Shown: positions 23,752 to 33,620, counted from the first letter of the stretch. The stretch is 64,000 nucleotides of DNA from Bradyrhizobium sp. Rc3b (GCF_900114915.1 NZ_FOUS01000012.1:62001-126000), one strand, 5' to 3'. Notes: a model not told the origin generated them from the letters alone. A program made the numbers and translations.

Positions 23752-25515
23752 ATGACCGTAGGCGACAGCGATCTGCGCGTTCGGCCCGGGAGCATTCGCA
23801 GTACCCGCGGGCCGAAGCCGAAGAGCTTCATCAACCAGGTGCTGCGCGCCGCGAAGAAGGCCGGGCACACCTCTAGTCAGTCTGCGGTTGGCAGGCGTTC
23901 CACGGCTTATGGGCGCTCGACGTTTGGCCGCGGCAGGCTTGCGTTCAGCCGCAGCCGGTTGTTCAGCCCGACGCGTCGCGTCGTGGTGAAGGCACGCGTG
24001 GTTCGTCATAAAGGGCGAGCCTTCCGTTCAGCACCACTCACGGCCCACCTCTCATACCTGAAGCGCGACGGCGTGACCCGGAGTGGTGAGCGGGCTGACA
24101 TGTTCGATGAGGGCTGCGACCGAGCCGATAGCGCGGTTTTCGCAGAACGGTGCAAGGACGACCGGCATCATTTCAGGTTCATTGTCTCGCCGGAGGACGC
24201 CGGCGACATGACCGACCTGAAGGCCTTTACCCGTGACCTCGCCAGGCAGATGGAGACCGATCTCGGCACGCGGCTCGATTGGGTAGCTGTCGATCACTGG
24301 AACACGGACAACCCTCACGTCCACCTTCTCGTCCGGGGCGTAGATGAGGAAGGGGCGGATCTCGTGATCTCTCGCGACTACATCAGCCAGGGCCTGCGCT
24401 CACGCGCCGAGGAGTTGGTCGCCATCGAGCTCGGTCCAAAGCCCGAGCACGAGATCCGCAATTCACTGGAGAGGGAAGTTACGGCGGAACGATGGACGCG
24501 GCTCGATCGGGAGATCCGGTTGGCGGCAGATGAGACTGGCTCGATCGATCTTCGCCCCGAGAATCCTGGCAAGTCCGATCCAGAGATCCGGCGCCTGATG
24601 GTCGGTCGGCTCCAACACCTCGAGAAGATGGGCCTTGCCTCATCCGCCGCACCAGGAGAATGGATGGTAGGACTCGAGGCCGAGCGTAGCTTGCGCGACC
24701 TCGGCATGCGCGGCGACATTATCAAGACCATGCACCGCGCCTTTACCGAGCGTGGAGAAGCGCGCGGCATTGCCGACTTCGTCATCGAAGGTGGACCGCT
24801 GTCGTCCCAGATTGTTGGACGGCTGATCGACCGTGGATTGCATGACGAACTGACTGGCGAGGCCTACGCCTTGATCGACGGAACGGACGGACGCGCGCAT
24901 CATGTGCGCTTCCGAGAGGTCGAGGCCTTCGAACAGGCGCCACCGGTCGGTGGCATCGTCGAAGTCCGACGCTTCGGTCAACCCGGCGATCCGCGGCCGA
25001 CCGTGGTGCTGGCGATCCGCTCCGATCTCGACCTTGGTGGTCAGATCACGGCACGAGGGGCCACTTGGCTCGACCACAGGCTGGTCGAACGCGAATCCAT
25101 GCCGCTCGCCATGGGCGGATTCGGCCGCGAGACTCGCGACGCCATGGAAGCCCGCACCGAGCATTTGATCCAGGAGGGTCTGGCGCGGCGGCAGGGCCAA
25201 CGCATCATCCTACAGCGCGACCTCCTGAACACCTTGCGCCGACGGGAACTGGACGAGGTGGCCGCAAAGGTCTCGGCCGACACCGGCTTGCCTCATGTGA
25301 AGCCTGATTCCGGGGAGCATGTGGCGGGCACCTATCGCCAGCGTCTGACGCTCGCCTCGGGACGCTTCGCCATGATCGATAATGGGCTCGGCTTCCAGCT
25401 CGTGCCCTGGTCGCGCGAACTCGAAAAGAAACTCGGCCAACACGTCACCGGCGTCGTGAAGGACGGCGGCGGCATCGAATGGGGCTTTGGTCGGAAGCGC
25501 GACCTCGGCCTCTAG
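23752..25515 (+). CDS. rlxS: RlxS-type relaxase, VirD2-like with DUF3363 (587 aa)
   Basis: After a basic, serine-rich N-terminus the relaxase domain begins (about residue 85): TAHLSYLKRDGVTRSGERAD supplies the candidate nucleophilic tyrosine, and WNTDNPHVHLLVRG the HxH metal-binding motif. The remaining 350 residues are the DUF3363 region. The enzyme nicks oriT, stays bound to the 5' end and leads the strand into the recipient. Start ATG 23752 is chosen because the longer in-frame extension lies in the candidate oriT. TraG follows after 36 bases. Confidence 0.88.
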   Translation: MTVGDSDLRVRPGSIRSTRGPKPKSFINQVLRAAKKAGHTSSQSAVGRRSTAYGRSTFGRGRLAFSRSRLFSPTRRVVVKARVVRHKGRAFRSAPLTAHLSYLKRDGVTRSGERADMFDEGCDRADSAVFAERCKDDRHHFRFIVSPEDAGDMTDLKAFTRDLARQMETDLGTRLDWVAVDHWNTDNPHVHLLVRGVDEEGADLVISRDYISQGLRSRAEELVAIELGPKPEHEIRNSLEREVTAERWTRLDREIRLAADETGSIDLRPENPGKSDPEIRRLMVGRLQHLEKMGLASSAAPGEWMVGLEAERSLRDLGMRGDIIKTMHRAFTERGEARGIADFVIEGGPLSSQIVGRLIDRGLHDELTGEAYALIDGTDGRAHHVRFREVEAFEQAPPVGGIVEVRRFGQPGDPRPTVVLAIRSDLDLGGQITARGATWLDHRLVERESMPLAMGGFGRETRDAMEARTEHLIQEGLARRQGQRIILQRDLLNTLRRRELDEVAAKVSADTGLPHVKPDSGEHVAGTYRQRLTLASGRFAMIDNGLGFQLVPWSRELEKKLGQHVTGVVKDGGGIEWGFGRKRDLGL

Positions 25516-25551
25516 GTATCTCGCCAATTCAGTTGCGGAAGGACGCTCGGA

Positions 25552-27540
25552 ATGTCCGGGACCAAAATCCTCTGGGGACAGGTGATCGTTGTCGGCCTCA
25601 TCGTTTTACTGGCCATCTGGGGAGCAACCGAGTGGACGGCCTGGCGGCTCGCCTATCAACCGGAGCTTGGGCGGCCCTGGTTCGAATTGTTGGGCTTCAA
25701 GATTTATTATCCACCCGTCTTCTTCTGGTGGTGGTTCGTGTATGACGCCTATGCGCCTCAGGTCTTTGTCGAGGGCGCCTTCATTGCGGCGTCGGGAACC
25801 TTTGTTTCGATCGCGGTGGCGATCGGCATGTCGGTTTGGCGGGCGCGTGAAGCCACGAACGTCGCGACCTATGGTTCGGCGCGCTGGGCCGATGCGAGGG
25901 AGGCCAGAGCAGCCGGTCTTCTCGGTCCGGATGGCGTGGTGCTGGGCAAGCTCGACGAAAACTACCTCCGCCATGATGGACCGGAGCACGTGTTGTGTTT
26001 TGCGCCCACTCGCTCGGGAAAGGGCGTCGGCCTTGTCGTCCCCTCACTGCTGGCTTGGCCCGGCTCGGCCATCGTGCACGACATCAAGGGCGAGAACTGG
26101 CAATTGACCGCCGGCTTTCGTTCGCGGCATGGCCGCGTCCTGTTGTTCGACCCCACCAATCCAAAGTCCTCAGCCTACAATCCGCTGCTCGAGGTCCGGC
26201 GCGGCGAGTGGGAAGTCCGCGATGTTCAGAACGTTGCCGACGTCCTGGTCGACCCCGAAGGCTCGCTGGACAAGCGGAACCATTGGGAGAAGACCAGTCA
26301 TTCGCTTCTGGTCGGCGCCATCCTCCATGTCCTCTATGCCGAGGCAGACAAGACTTTGGCCGGTGTGGCCGCCTTCCTGTCCGACCCGAAGCGGCCGATT
26401 GACGTAACGTTGAAGGCGATGATGACCACGCCGCATCTTGGTGAGCAGGGCGCCCATCCCGTGATCGCCTCAACCGCGCGCGAGCTCCTCAACAAGTCCG
26501 AGAACGAACGTTCCGGCGTTCTGTCCACCGCCATGTCGTTCCTTGGGCTTTACCGTGATCCCGTGGTAGCCAAGGTGACCTGCCAGTGCGACTGGCGGAT
26601 CGCAGATCTGATCGCAGATAGCCGCCCAACGACGCTTTACCTCGTGGTGCCGCCTTCCGACATTTCGCGGACCAAGCCCCTGATCCGTCTGGTGCTGAAT
26701 CAGATCGGCCGGCGCCTAACCGAGGACTTGCACGCTCGCGACCGCCGGCACCGAGTCCTGATGATGCTCGATGAGTTCCCCGCACTTGGGCGGCTTGATT
26801 TCTTCGAGTCTGCACTCGCTTTCATGGCGGGGTACGGCATCAAGAGTTTCTTGATCGCGCAGTCGCTCAATCAGATCGAGAAGGCCTATGGGCCCAACAA
26901 CGCCATTCTCGACAATTGCCACGTCCGCGTCAGTTTCGCGACTAACGACGAGCGGACGGCCAAACGCGTGTCCGACGCCTTGGGTACGGCGACCGAGATG
27001 CGGGCCATGAAGAACTACGCCGGTCATAGATTGAACCCGTGGCTGGGGCACCTGATGGTCTCGCGTCAGGAGACGGCAAGGCCGCTTCTAACCCCGGGCG
27101 AGGTCATGCAGCTTCCGCCGATGGACGAGATCGTCATGGTGGCAGGGACGGCGCCGATCCGGGCGAAGAAGGTCCGCTATTATGAGGATCGGCGATTCGC
27201 CGAGCGCGTTCTGCCGCCGCCCGATCCGACGACGGCCGGCCGATCACTGCGAACGGACGGATGGACAGTGCTCGGAACGCCGATGCCGACGGGAAGTCCA
27301 ACTGACAAAGCCGCGGAGGCCGAGGGAGACACGGCGAACAGCGGGCTCCGTCGTGAGCCCGAACTTCCCGATCACGTCGCGATCGCCAAGGAGACGACCG
27401 AACCGACACCGGCAGAAGAATTTGCAGCCGTTCTAGATGATGACGAGGATGCGGTCCGTCAGTCCCGGCTCATACGCCAACAGATGCGCGGTGTTGCCCG
27501 TCAAGTCGCCCTAGACCCGAATGACGGTATGGAGCTCTGA
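25552..27540 (+). CDS. traG: TraG/VirD4-type coupling protein (662 aa)
   Basis: Three or four N-terminal membrane segments (VIVVGLIVLLAIWGATEW, YYPPVFFWWWFVY, GTFVSIAVAIGMSVW) anchor a cytoplasmic ATPase. Walker A is CFAPTRSGKGVGLVV and Walker B is RVLMMLDEFPALGRLDFFE, both typical of IncP TraG/VirD4. It links the relaxase-DNA complex to the Trb channel. It follows rlxS closely and precedes a ribbon-helix-helix gene by six bases. Length is normal. Confidence 0.93.
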   Translation: MSGTKILWGQVIVVGLIVLLAIWGATEWTAWRLAYQPELGRPWFELLGFKIYYPPVFFWWWFVYDAYAPQVFVEGAFIAASGTFVSIAVAIGMSVWRAREATNVATYGSARWADAREARAAGLLGPDGVVLGKLDENYLRHDGPEHVLCFAPTRSGKGVGLVVPSLLAWPGSAIVHDIKGENWQLTAGFRSRHGRVLLFDPTNPKSSAYNPLLEVRRGEWEVRDVQNVADVLVDPEGSLDKRNHWEKTSHSLLVGAILHVLYAEADKTLAGVAAFLSDPKRPIDVTLKAMMTTPHLGEQGAHPVIASTARELLNKSENERSGVLSTAMSFLGLYRDPVVAKVTCQCDWRIADLIADSRPTTLYLVVPPSDISRTKPLIRLVLNQIGRRLTEDLHARDRRHRVLMMLDEFPALGRLDFFESALAFMAGYGIKSFLIAQSLNQIEKAYGPNNAILDNCHVRVSFATNDERTAKRVSDALGTATEMRAMKNYAGHRLNPWLGHLMVSRQETARPLLTPGEVMQLPPMDEIVMVAGTAPIRAKKVRYYEDRRFAERVLPPPDPTTAGRSLRTDGWTVLGTPMPTGSPTDKAAEAEGDTANSGLRREPELPDHVAIAKETTEPTPAEEFAAVLDDDEDAVRQSRLIRQQMRGVARQVALDPNDGMEL

Positions 27541-27546
27541 GGCGAT

Positions 27547-27972
27547 ATGCGCGACCGGATGAATGTGTATTTCCCGCCAGTGCTTCTGAAACAGATCTCG
27601 GAGCTTGCCGATCGTAAGAAGCTTTCCCGGTCTGCGATTGTGGAAGCGGCGGTTGCCTCGTTTTTGTCACCAGATGGAGCGGACAGGCGGGAGGCCGCGT
27701 TCGCCCGGCGCCTCGACCGGCTGTCGCGTCAGATGCAGAGGCTAGAGCGCGACGTGGGTTTGACGGCCGAAAGCTTAGCTCTATTCATTCGGTTCTGGCT
27801 GACGATCACGCCACCGTTGCCCAACGACGCGCAGGCGGCCGCGCAGGCAAAAGGCCGGGAACGGTTTGATGGATTTGTTGAGGCACTCGGGCGCCGTTTG
27901 CAAAAGGGACAAAGCTTCCTCCGCGAGATTCCAGAAGACATCGGCCGCCAGGAACCGCCCGGCGAAACCTGA
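27547..27972 (+). CDS. CopG-type ribbon-helix-helix protein (141 aa)
   Basis: The first 45 residues form a ribbon-helix-helix DNA-binding fold: DRMNVYFPPVLLKQISELAD, then RSAIVEAAVASFL. The rest is helical (ARRLDRLSRQMQRLERDVG) with a hydrophobic segment (ESLALFIRFWLTI). Homologues sit between traG and trbB in this ICE class and may regulate the trb operon or assist the relaxosome. It is normally followed closely by trbB, but here an MFS gene intervenes. Confidence 0.75.
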   Translation: MRDRMNVYFPPVLLKQISELADRKKLSRSAIVEAAVASFLSPDGADRREAAFARRLDRLSRQMQRLERDVGLTAESLALFIRFWLTITPPLPNDAQAAAQAKGRERFDGFVEALGRRLQKGQSFLREIPEDIGRQEPPGET

Positions 27973-28009
27973 CTGAAGTGTCTTGGATGCGCTGACGCGC
28001 CGCTCCTTC

Positions 28010-28032
28010 TTTTTCTACGCCAGCTTACGATC
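28010..28032. repeat. 23-nt direct repeat, left copy
   Basis: TTTTTCTACGCCAGC followed by TTACGATC. The copy at 29499-29521 differs at one base. The two bracket the MFS transporter gene and mark the edges of an inserted segment of about 1.49 kb. Confidence 0.7.
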
Positions 28033-28108
28033 GCAGCAATTTAGCCAAGCCCACAAAAAGCTGGACGCGCTATCGGCTCGAATGAGTTGAGGAGCAAGAA
28101 GGGCCAGC

Positions 28109-29437
28109 ATGCAAATTTCGGGGGCATGGCATCTCACCGCGCGCGTATTTCTCCCGTTTGCTGCCGGATACTATCTTTCGTACCTGTTTCGGACGATCAA
28201 CGCTTTGATCGCCAGTCATATCAGTTCGGACACCGGGCTCGGGACTGCCGACCTCGGATTGCTCACGTCGGTCTATTTCCTGGTTTTCGCGGCGGCTCAG
28301 ATCCCCATAGGAGTTTTGCTGGACCGCTTTGGCCCCCGGCGCGTCCAAAGTGCTCTGCTCTTGCTTGCAGCAGTGGGCGCTGGGCTGTTCGCGGTATCGA
28401 CCGGCTTCCTGTCACTGTTGATCGCCCGTGCAATGATCGGGCTCGGCGTGGCGGCGGCGCTCACGGCAGGACTGAAGTCCATCATCCTTTGGTTCCCCAG
28501 GGAACGAGTTGCCTTGCTGAACGGCTACATGATCATGCTGGGATCGCTAGGAGCGGTGACCGCTACGGCTCCCGTCGAGCACCTGCTCGCCTGGATGGGC
28601 TGGCGGCAGCTCTTTGAGATCCTGGCGGCCGCCACTGGTGCGACGGCCATTCTCATCTATGTCGTAGTGCCTGAACGAGGCATCGCCCTGTCAACAGTGT
28701 CCACCAGTCTGAGCACTGTTTTCAGCGATCGACGGTTCTGGAGAATGGCCCCATTATCGGCGACTTGCATTGGATCATCCTGGTCTCTGCAAGGTTTGTG
28801 GGCGTCGCCGTGGTTGATAGACGTAGAAGGGTTTGATCGCGCAAGTCTCGTCAGACAGCTTTTCGTGATGTCCGTCGTATTGAGCGGCGGTGCCTGGTTG
28901 TTCGGTATGGCCGTCCATCACATCAAACGCAGAGGAATCGGAGCGGAGACGGTATTAGCGATAGTTGCCGTGCTGTTCATCGCAGCCGAGTTAACCTTGG
29001 TCCTACGAGCGCATCCGCCCTCGATCTTGCCCTGGTCCGTTGTCGCTATTGTCGGAACGGCAACCGTAGTCAGCTTCGCGGTGATTGCGGATTACTTTCC
29101 GCCGGAGCTTGCCGGTCGTGCCAATGGCGCCTTGAACGTCTTGCACTTTGGTTGGGCATTTCTGGCCCAATGCGCGACAGGTCTGATCCTGGAGCAATGG
29201 TCCACCAACGATGGCCATAGGCCCGTCATGGCCTATCAAGTCGCGTTCGGTCTCAACATGGCATTGCAGATCGCTGCGTTGATCTGGTACGCGCTGCCTT
29301 GGCGGCGATCCGTCGTTTCATGGATGAGCTCAATCCCTTTCTTCATGCCGGCTTCTGTTTCCAACGCTGTCGAGTCAGTCGGTCTCTATGAGAATTCGGT
29401 GATCCTCCTGCCCGCGGATGACGATGCGGAGTGGTGA
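28109..29437 (+). CDS. MFS transporter (442 aa)
   Basis: A twelve-helix major facilitator protein. The first loop carries the family signature in VLLDRFGPRRVQSALLLL (G/D-R-x-G-R-R type), helix one is FAAGYYLSYLFRTINALIA, and the C-terminal half repeats the six-helix plan. It resembles the CynX/NimT-like branch of small-molecule exporters and importers; the substrate is unknown. Its place inside the transfer operon, between the ribbon-helix-helix gene and trbB, is abnormal and is bounded by direct repeats, so it is cargo rather than part of the conjugation machinery. Confidence 0.85.
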   Translation: MQISGAWHLTARVFLPFAAGYYLSYLFRTINALIASHISSDTGLGTADLGLLTSVYFLVFAAAQIPIGVLLDRFGPRRVQSALLLLAAVGAGLFAVSTGFLSLLIARAMIGLGVAAALTAGLKSIILWFPRERVALLNGYMIMLGSLGAVTATAPVEHLLAWMGWRQLFEILAAATGATAILIYVVVPERGIALSTVSTSLSTVFSDRRFWRMAPLSATCIGSSWSLQGLWASPWLIDVEGFDRASLVRQLFVMSVVLSGGAWLFGMAVHHIKRRGIGAETVLAIVAVLFIAAELTLVLRAHPPSILPWSVVAIVGTATVVSFAVIADYFPPELAGRANGALNVLHFGWAFLAQCATGLILEQWSTNDGHRPVMAYQVAFGLNMALQIAALIWYALPWRRSVVSWMSSIPFFMPASVSNAVESVGLYENSVILLPADDDAEW

Positions 29438-29498
29438 GCGGCAACTCGCGGCGAGCGGATACGATTAAGTAGGCGTCAAGTACAGTTCTCAATCTTCC

Positions 29499-29521
29499 TT
29501 TTTCTACGCCAGCCTACGATC
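29499..29521. repeat. 23-nt direct repeat, right copy
   Basis: TTTTTCTACGCCAGC followed by CTACGATC, differing from 28010-28032 at one base. The sequence after it leads into trbB, so this is probably the original pre-trbB spacer and the left copy arose with the insertion. Confidence 0.7.
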
Positions 29522-29605
29522 ACCGAAAGCGCTTGTTGCGCCAAGTCCATCGGTGCCTTTTCTAATCATCCCCATCTGAGGACGCTCGTTGGGCTTCCTC
29601 ATTCG

Positions 29606-30580
29606 GTGGGGCGAACGGTGGCAATCCATTCCATTCAATCGGAAGCGAGTTCGCGCGGCGCGCGAATGCTGCGCAGCGCGCTTGGCTCTGCGATTGCCGG
29701 CTATCTCGAAGACGATGCGATCATCGAGGTGATGCTCAATCCAGATGGGCGGTTGTGGATCGACCGGTTGTCGGATGGCCTGATAGACACAGGCGAAACT
29801 CTGTCGGCGGCGGACGGCGAGCGCATTGTTCGTCTGGTAGCGCACCACGTAGGTGTGGAGGTGCATGCCGGCTCGCCGCGGGTTTCGGCCGAATTGCCTG
29901 GGACCGGCGAGCGCTTCGAAGGTCTGTTGCCTCCGGTCGTTGCGGCACCGGCCTTTGCGATCCGCAAGCCAGCGGTAGCCGTGTTTACGCTCGACGACTA
30001 CGTCTCCAGGGGGATCATGACCTCGGAGCAGGCCAGGACCCTGAAGGACGCGGTCGCTGCACGCAAGAATATTCTCGTCGCCGGTGGGACATCGACCGGC
30101 AAGACAACGTTGACGAATGCGCTCCTGGCCGAGGTGGCAAAGAGCTCCGATCGGGTCGTACTGATCGAAGATACACGTGAACTCCAATGCAAAGCGCCAA
30201 ATCTTGTAGCGTTGCGCACCAAAGACGGCGTGGCCACGCTTTCCGACCTAGTTCGCTCATCGTTGCGATTGCGTCCGGATCGCATTCCGGTTGGCGAGGT
30301 TCGCGGTGCCGAAGCGCTCGACCTGCTTAAGGCCTGGGGCACCGGTCACCCCGGTGGCATCGGGACTATCCATGCGGGCAGCGCGGTCGGCGCGCTGCGG
30401 CGGCTCGAACAACTCATCCAGGAAGCCGTCATCACGGTTCCGCGCGCCCTGATCGCGGAGACCATCAACCTCGTTGCTGTGCTTGCGGGGCGCGGCGGTG
30501 ACCGTCGCCTCGCTGAACTCGCCATCGTCACCGGGCTCGGGGCCGCCGGTGACTACAACCTTTCATCAGCAGGAGACTGA
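29606..30580 (+). CDS. trbB: TrbB, conjugal transfer ATPase (324 aa)
   Basis: A VirB11-type secretion ATPase. Walker A is VAGGTSTGKTTLTNALL, the Asp box is RVVLIEDTREL, and the C-terminal Walker-B/His region reads LKAWGTGHPGGIGTIHAGS. N-terminal residues EVMLNPDGRLWIDRL are typical. It energises assembly of the mating channel at the inner membrane. Start is a GTG (29606, or 29621 as alternative). trbC follows immediately, which begins a tightly packed operon. Confidence 0.92.
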   Translation: MGRTVAIHSIQSEASSRGARMLRSALGSAIAGYLEDDAIIEVMLNPDGRLWIDRLSDGLIDTGETLSAADGERIVRLVAHHVGVEVHAGSPRVSAELPGTGERFEGLLPPVVAAPAFAIRKPAVAVFTLDDYVSRGIMTSEQARTLKDAVAARKNILVAGGTSTGKTTLTNALLAEVAKSSDRVVLIEDTRELQCKAPNLVALRTKDGVATLSDLVRSSLRLRPDRIPVGEVRGAEALDLLKAWGTGHPGGIGTIHAGSAVGALRRLEQLIQEAVITVPRALIAETINLVAVLAGRGGDRRLAELAIVTGLGAAGDYNLSSAGD

Positions 30581-30581
30581 C

Positions 30582-30905
30582 ATGCGTCAGCAATTTCGCT
30601 TACTTCGAGGTGCATCGTTGGCCTCCTTCGGCGCGGTGCTTGTGGCAGCCCCGCCGGCATGGGCGGCTGGCTCGAACATGCCATGGGAGCAGCCGCTCAA
30701 TCAGATCTTGCAGTCGGTGGAGGGACCGGTCGCCAAGATCATTGCCGTCATCATCATCGTTGTGACTGGGCTGACCCTCGCGTTCGGAGATTCGTCGGGC
30801 GGCTTCCGCAGGCTGATCCAAATCGTGTTCGGGCTGTCGATCGCGTTTGCCGCCTCGAGCTTCTTCCTGTCGTTCTTCTCCTTCGGCGGCGGCGTGGTGA
30901 TCTGA
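30582..30905 (+). CDS. trbC: TrbC pilin (107 aa)
   Basis: A signal peptide ending near AAPPAWAAGS is followed by two hydrophobic helices (IIAVIIIVVTGLTLAFG and IVFGLSIAFAASSFFLSFF). This is the plan of VirB2/TrbC prepilins, which TraF processes further and cyclises. AGGAG precedes the ATG. The stop overlaps the trbD start by one base (TGATG). Confidence 0.9.
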   Translation: MRQQFRLLRGASLASFGAVLVAAPPAWAAGSNMPWEQPLNQILQSVEGPVAKIIAVIIIVVTGLTLAFGDSSGGFRRLIQIVFGLSIAFAASSFFLSFFSFGGGVVI

Positions 30906-31168
30906 TGGATGATCAGGTGGCAGGCTTTGTCGTGCCCATTCACCGCGCGCTCACTGAGCCAATCCTGATGGGCGGCGCGCCGCGGTCGGTTGCGATCGTC
31001 AACGGCACGCTCGCGGCAGCTCTGGGGCTCGGACTTCGGTTGTGGATTGCGGGGCTTGTCCTCTGGTTCATCGGCCACATGGCCGCTGTCTGGGCCGCCA
31101 AGCGCGATCCCGCCTTTGTCGATGTGGTGCGCCGACATCTGCGCATTCCCGCACATCTCAACACCTGA
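30905..31168 (+). CDS. trbD: TrbD (87 aa)
   Basis: A VirB3-like inner-membrane protein with the usual HRALTEPILMGGAPR opening, two membrane segments (GTLAAALGLGLRLWIAGLVLW) and a C-terminal DPAFVDVVRRHLR. It works with the TrbE ATPase in channel assembly. It overlaps trbC by one base. Confidence 0.9.
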   Translation: MDDQVAGFVVPIHRALTEPILMGGAPRSVAIVNGTLAAALGLGLRLWIAGLVLWFIGHMAAVWAAKRDPAFVDVVRRHLRIPAHLNT

Positions 31169-31178
31169 GCCCTCTGTC

Positions 31179-33620
31179 ATGATGAATCTTGCCGAATATC
31201 GTCATTCCAACGCGCGTCTCGCCGACTTCCTGCCCTGGGCAGCTCTCGTCGACGAGGGAATCATCCTGAACAAGGACGGTTCGTTCCAGCGGACAGCAAA
31301 GTTCCGGGGACCCGACCTCGATAGCGCAGTGTCGGCCGAACTCGTCGGTGTCGCCGGTCGTTTGAACAACGCAATGCGTCGCCTTGGATCCGGCTGGGCC
31401 GTATTCGTCGAGGCGCAGCGTCACTTTGCGGGGACCTACCCGCCTAGCTCCTTTCCGGATGTCGCGTCTGCGCTGGTTGACGCGGAACGCAGGGCTCAGT
31501 TCGAGGAGGCGGGTGCCCATTATGAGTCCAGCTACTTCCTGACCTTCCTCTACCTGCCTCCAGAGGAAGGGGCCGCCAGGGCAGAGCAACTGCTCTACGA
31601 GGGACGCGATCGGACCGTTGGAGCGGACGCGCGCGAGGTCCTCCGCGGGTTTATCGACCAGACAAATCGTGTGCTTCAGCTCGTTGAAGGGTTCATGCCG
31701 GAATGCACTTGGCTCGACGATCAGGACACGCTGGCCTACCTGCACTCGACGATCTCGACCAAGCGTCACCGCGTTCGCGTGCCCGAAATTCCGATGTACA
31801 TCGATGTGCTGTTGGCAGATCAGCCGCTGACCGCCGGGCTAGAGCCGATGTTGGGCTCAGCCAATATTCGGGTCCTGACGATTGTTGGCTTTCCGGGCGC
31901 CACGACCCCGGGAATTCTGGACGACCTGAATCGCCTGGCGTTCTCGTATCGGTGGTCGACCCGCGCGATCATGCTCGACAAGACCGACGCCACTAAGCTG
32001 CTAACCAAGATCCGCCGGCAGTGGTTCGCCAAGCGAAAGTCGATTGGCGCCATTCTCAAGGAGGTCATGACGAACGAGGCGTCGACGCTGCTCGATACCG
32101 ACGCTCACAACAAGGCGCTCGATGCCGACGCGGCGTTGCAGGAGCTTGGGTCGGATCAGATCGGACAAGCTTTTGTTACGGCGACCATCACTGTTTGGGA
32201 CCGTGATCCCAACACTGCCGATGAAAAGCTGAGATTGGTCGAGAAGGTCATCCAGGGTCGCGATTTCACCTGCATGATTGAGACGGTGAACGCCGTCGAA
32301 GCCTGGCTCGGCAGCCTGCCCGGGCACGTCTATGCGAACGTGCGGCAACCACCGGTTTCGACCCTCAACCTCGCCCATATGATTCCGATGTCGGCCGTGT
32401 GGGCCGGCGAGGCGAGGGATCTGCACTTCAAGGGTCCGCCACTCCTGTTTGGCAAGACCGAGGGATCGACGCCGTTCCGATTCTCGCTTCACGTCGGCGA
32501 CGTCGGCCATACCCTTGTGGTCGGACCGACAGGCGCTGGCAAGTCGGTACTGCTCGCTCTGATGGCGCTACAGTTCAGGCGTTATCCAAACTCTCAGGTC
32601 TTTGCGTTCGACTTCGGTGGTTCGATCCGGGCGGCCGCTCTCGCCATGGACGGTGATTGGCACGATCTGGGCGGGGCATTGTCTGACGGAGGTGAGCAAC
32701 CCGTTGCGTTGCAGCCGCTGGCTTGGATCGACGATCCTTCCGAGCGCGGATGGGCCACGGAATGGATCGGCGCGATCCTGGCACGCGAGAAAGTGGAGAT
32801 CACCCCCGAGGTCAAGGATCATCTGTGGTCGGCGCTGACGTCTCTCGCCTCGGCGCCGAGGGAGGAACGCACGCTCACGGGTCTGTCAGTTCTGCTGCAA
32901 TCCAACTCCCTGAAACGTGCCTTGCAGCCTTACTGCTTGGGTGGTCCCTCTGGGCGCCTGCTAGATGCCGAATTCGAGCGCCTTGGCGATGCCTCGGTTC
33001 AGGCGTTTGAGACCGAAGGTCTGATCGGAACGAGTGCCGCGCCGGCCGTGCTGGCGTACCTCTTCCATCGTATCGGGGACCGTCTCGACGGCCGGCCGAC
33101 ACTCCTTATCGTCGATGAAGGTTGGCTTGCCCTCGACGACGAAGATTTCGCCGGCCAGCTCCGGGAATGGCTGAAGACACTTCGGAAAAAGAACGCGTCT
33201 GTCATCTTCGCGACCCAGTCACTTTCGGACATTGATAGCTCTGCGATTGCGCCGGCTATCATCGAAAGCTGCCCAACCCGATTGTTACTGCCGAACGAAC
33301 GGGCGATCGAACCGCAGATCACTGCCATCTACCGCCGCTTCGGCCTCAATGACCGCCAGATCGAGCTTCTGAGCCGGGCAACGCCAAAGCGCGACTACTA
33401 TTGCCAGTCTCGTCGCGGCAACCGGATGTTCGAACTTGGCCTTGGCGAGGTTGCGCTCGCATTCACCGCGGCCTCTTCCAAGACAGACCAGGCTGCCATC
33501 ACGCAGCTCATCGCCGAACATGGATCCGACGGCTTTGTGCCTGCCTGGCTCCAGCACCGTGGCGTCGCCTGGGCGATAGATCTGATCCCGAATCTCGTCA
33601 ATCTGGAGAAATCGCTATGA
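31179..33620 (+). CDS. trbE: TrbE, VirB4-type ATPase (813 aa)
   Basis: The N-terminal CagE/TrbE domain begins NLAEYRHSNARLADFLPWA. The ATPase half has Walker A VVGPTGAGKSVLLALM (about residue 450) and Walker B TLLIVDEGWLALDDE, plus FATQSLSDID. It is the largest motor of the mating channel and helps extract pilin. Two adjacent ATG codons (31179 and 31182) both fit. The ATGA overlap at 33617-33620 couples it to trbJ. Confidence 0.93.
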   Translation: MMNLAEYRHSNARLADFLPWAALVDEGIILNKDGSFQRTAKFRGPDLDSAVSAELVGVAGRLNNAMRRLGSGWAVFVEAQRHFAGTYPPSSFPDVASALVDAERRAQFEEAGAHYESSYFLTFLYLPPEEGAARAEQLLYEGRDRTVGADAREVLRGFIDQTNRVLQLVEGFMPECTWLDDQDTLAYLHSTISTKRHRVRVPEIPMYIDVLLADQPLTAGLEPMLGSANIRVLTIVGFPGATTPGILDDLNRLAFSYRWSTRAIMLDKTDATKLLTKIRRQWFAKRKSIGAILKEVMTNEASTLLDTDAHNKALDADAALQELGSDQIGQAFVTATITVWDRDPNTADEKLRLVEKVIQGRDFTCMIETVNAVEAWLGSLPGHVYANVRQPPVSTLNLAHMIPMSAVWAGEARDLHFKGPPLLFGKTEGSTPFRFSLHVGDVGHTLVVGPTGAGKSVLLALMALQFRRYPNSQVFAFDFGGSIRAAALAMDGDWHDLGGALSDGGEQPVALQPLAWIDDPSERGWATEWIGAILAREKVEITPEVKDHLWSALTSLASAPREERTLTGLSVLLQSNSLKRALQPYCLGGPSGRLLDAEFERLGDASVQAFETEGLIGTSAAPAVLAYLFHRIGDRLDGRPTLLIVDEGWLALDDEDFAGQLREWLKTLRKKNASVIFATQSLSDIDSSAIAPAIIESCPTRLLLPNERAIEPQITAIYRRFGLNDRQIELLSRATPKRDYYCQSRRGNRMFELGLGEVALAFTAASSKTDQAAITQLIAEHGSDGFVPAWLQHRGVAWAIDLIPNLVNLEKSL

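Noticed and set aside
23165..23755. 196-codon frame between transglycosylase and relaxase
   Set aside because: It overlaps the end of the transglycosylase gene in another frame, has no ribosome binding site, and covers the inverted repeats of the probable oriT.
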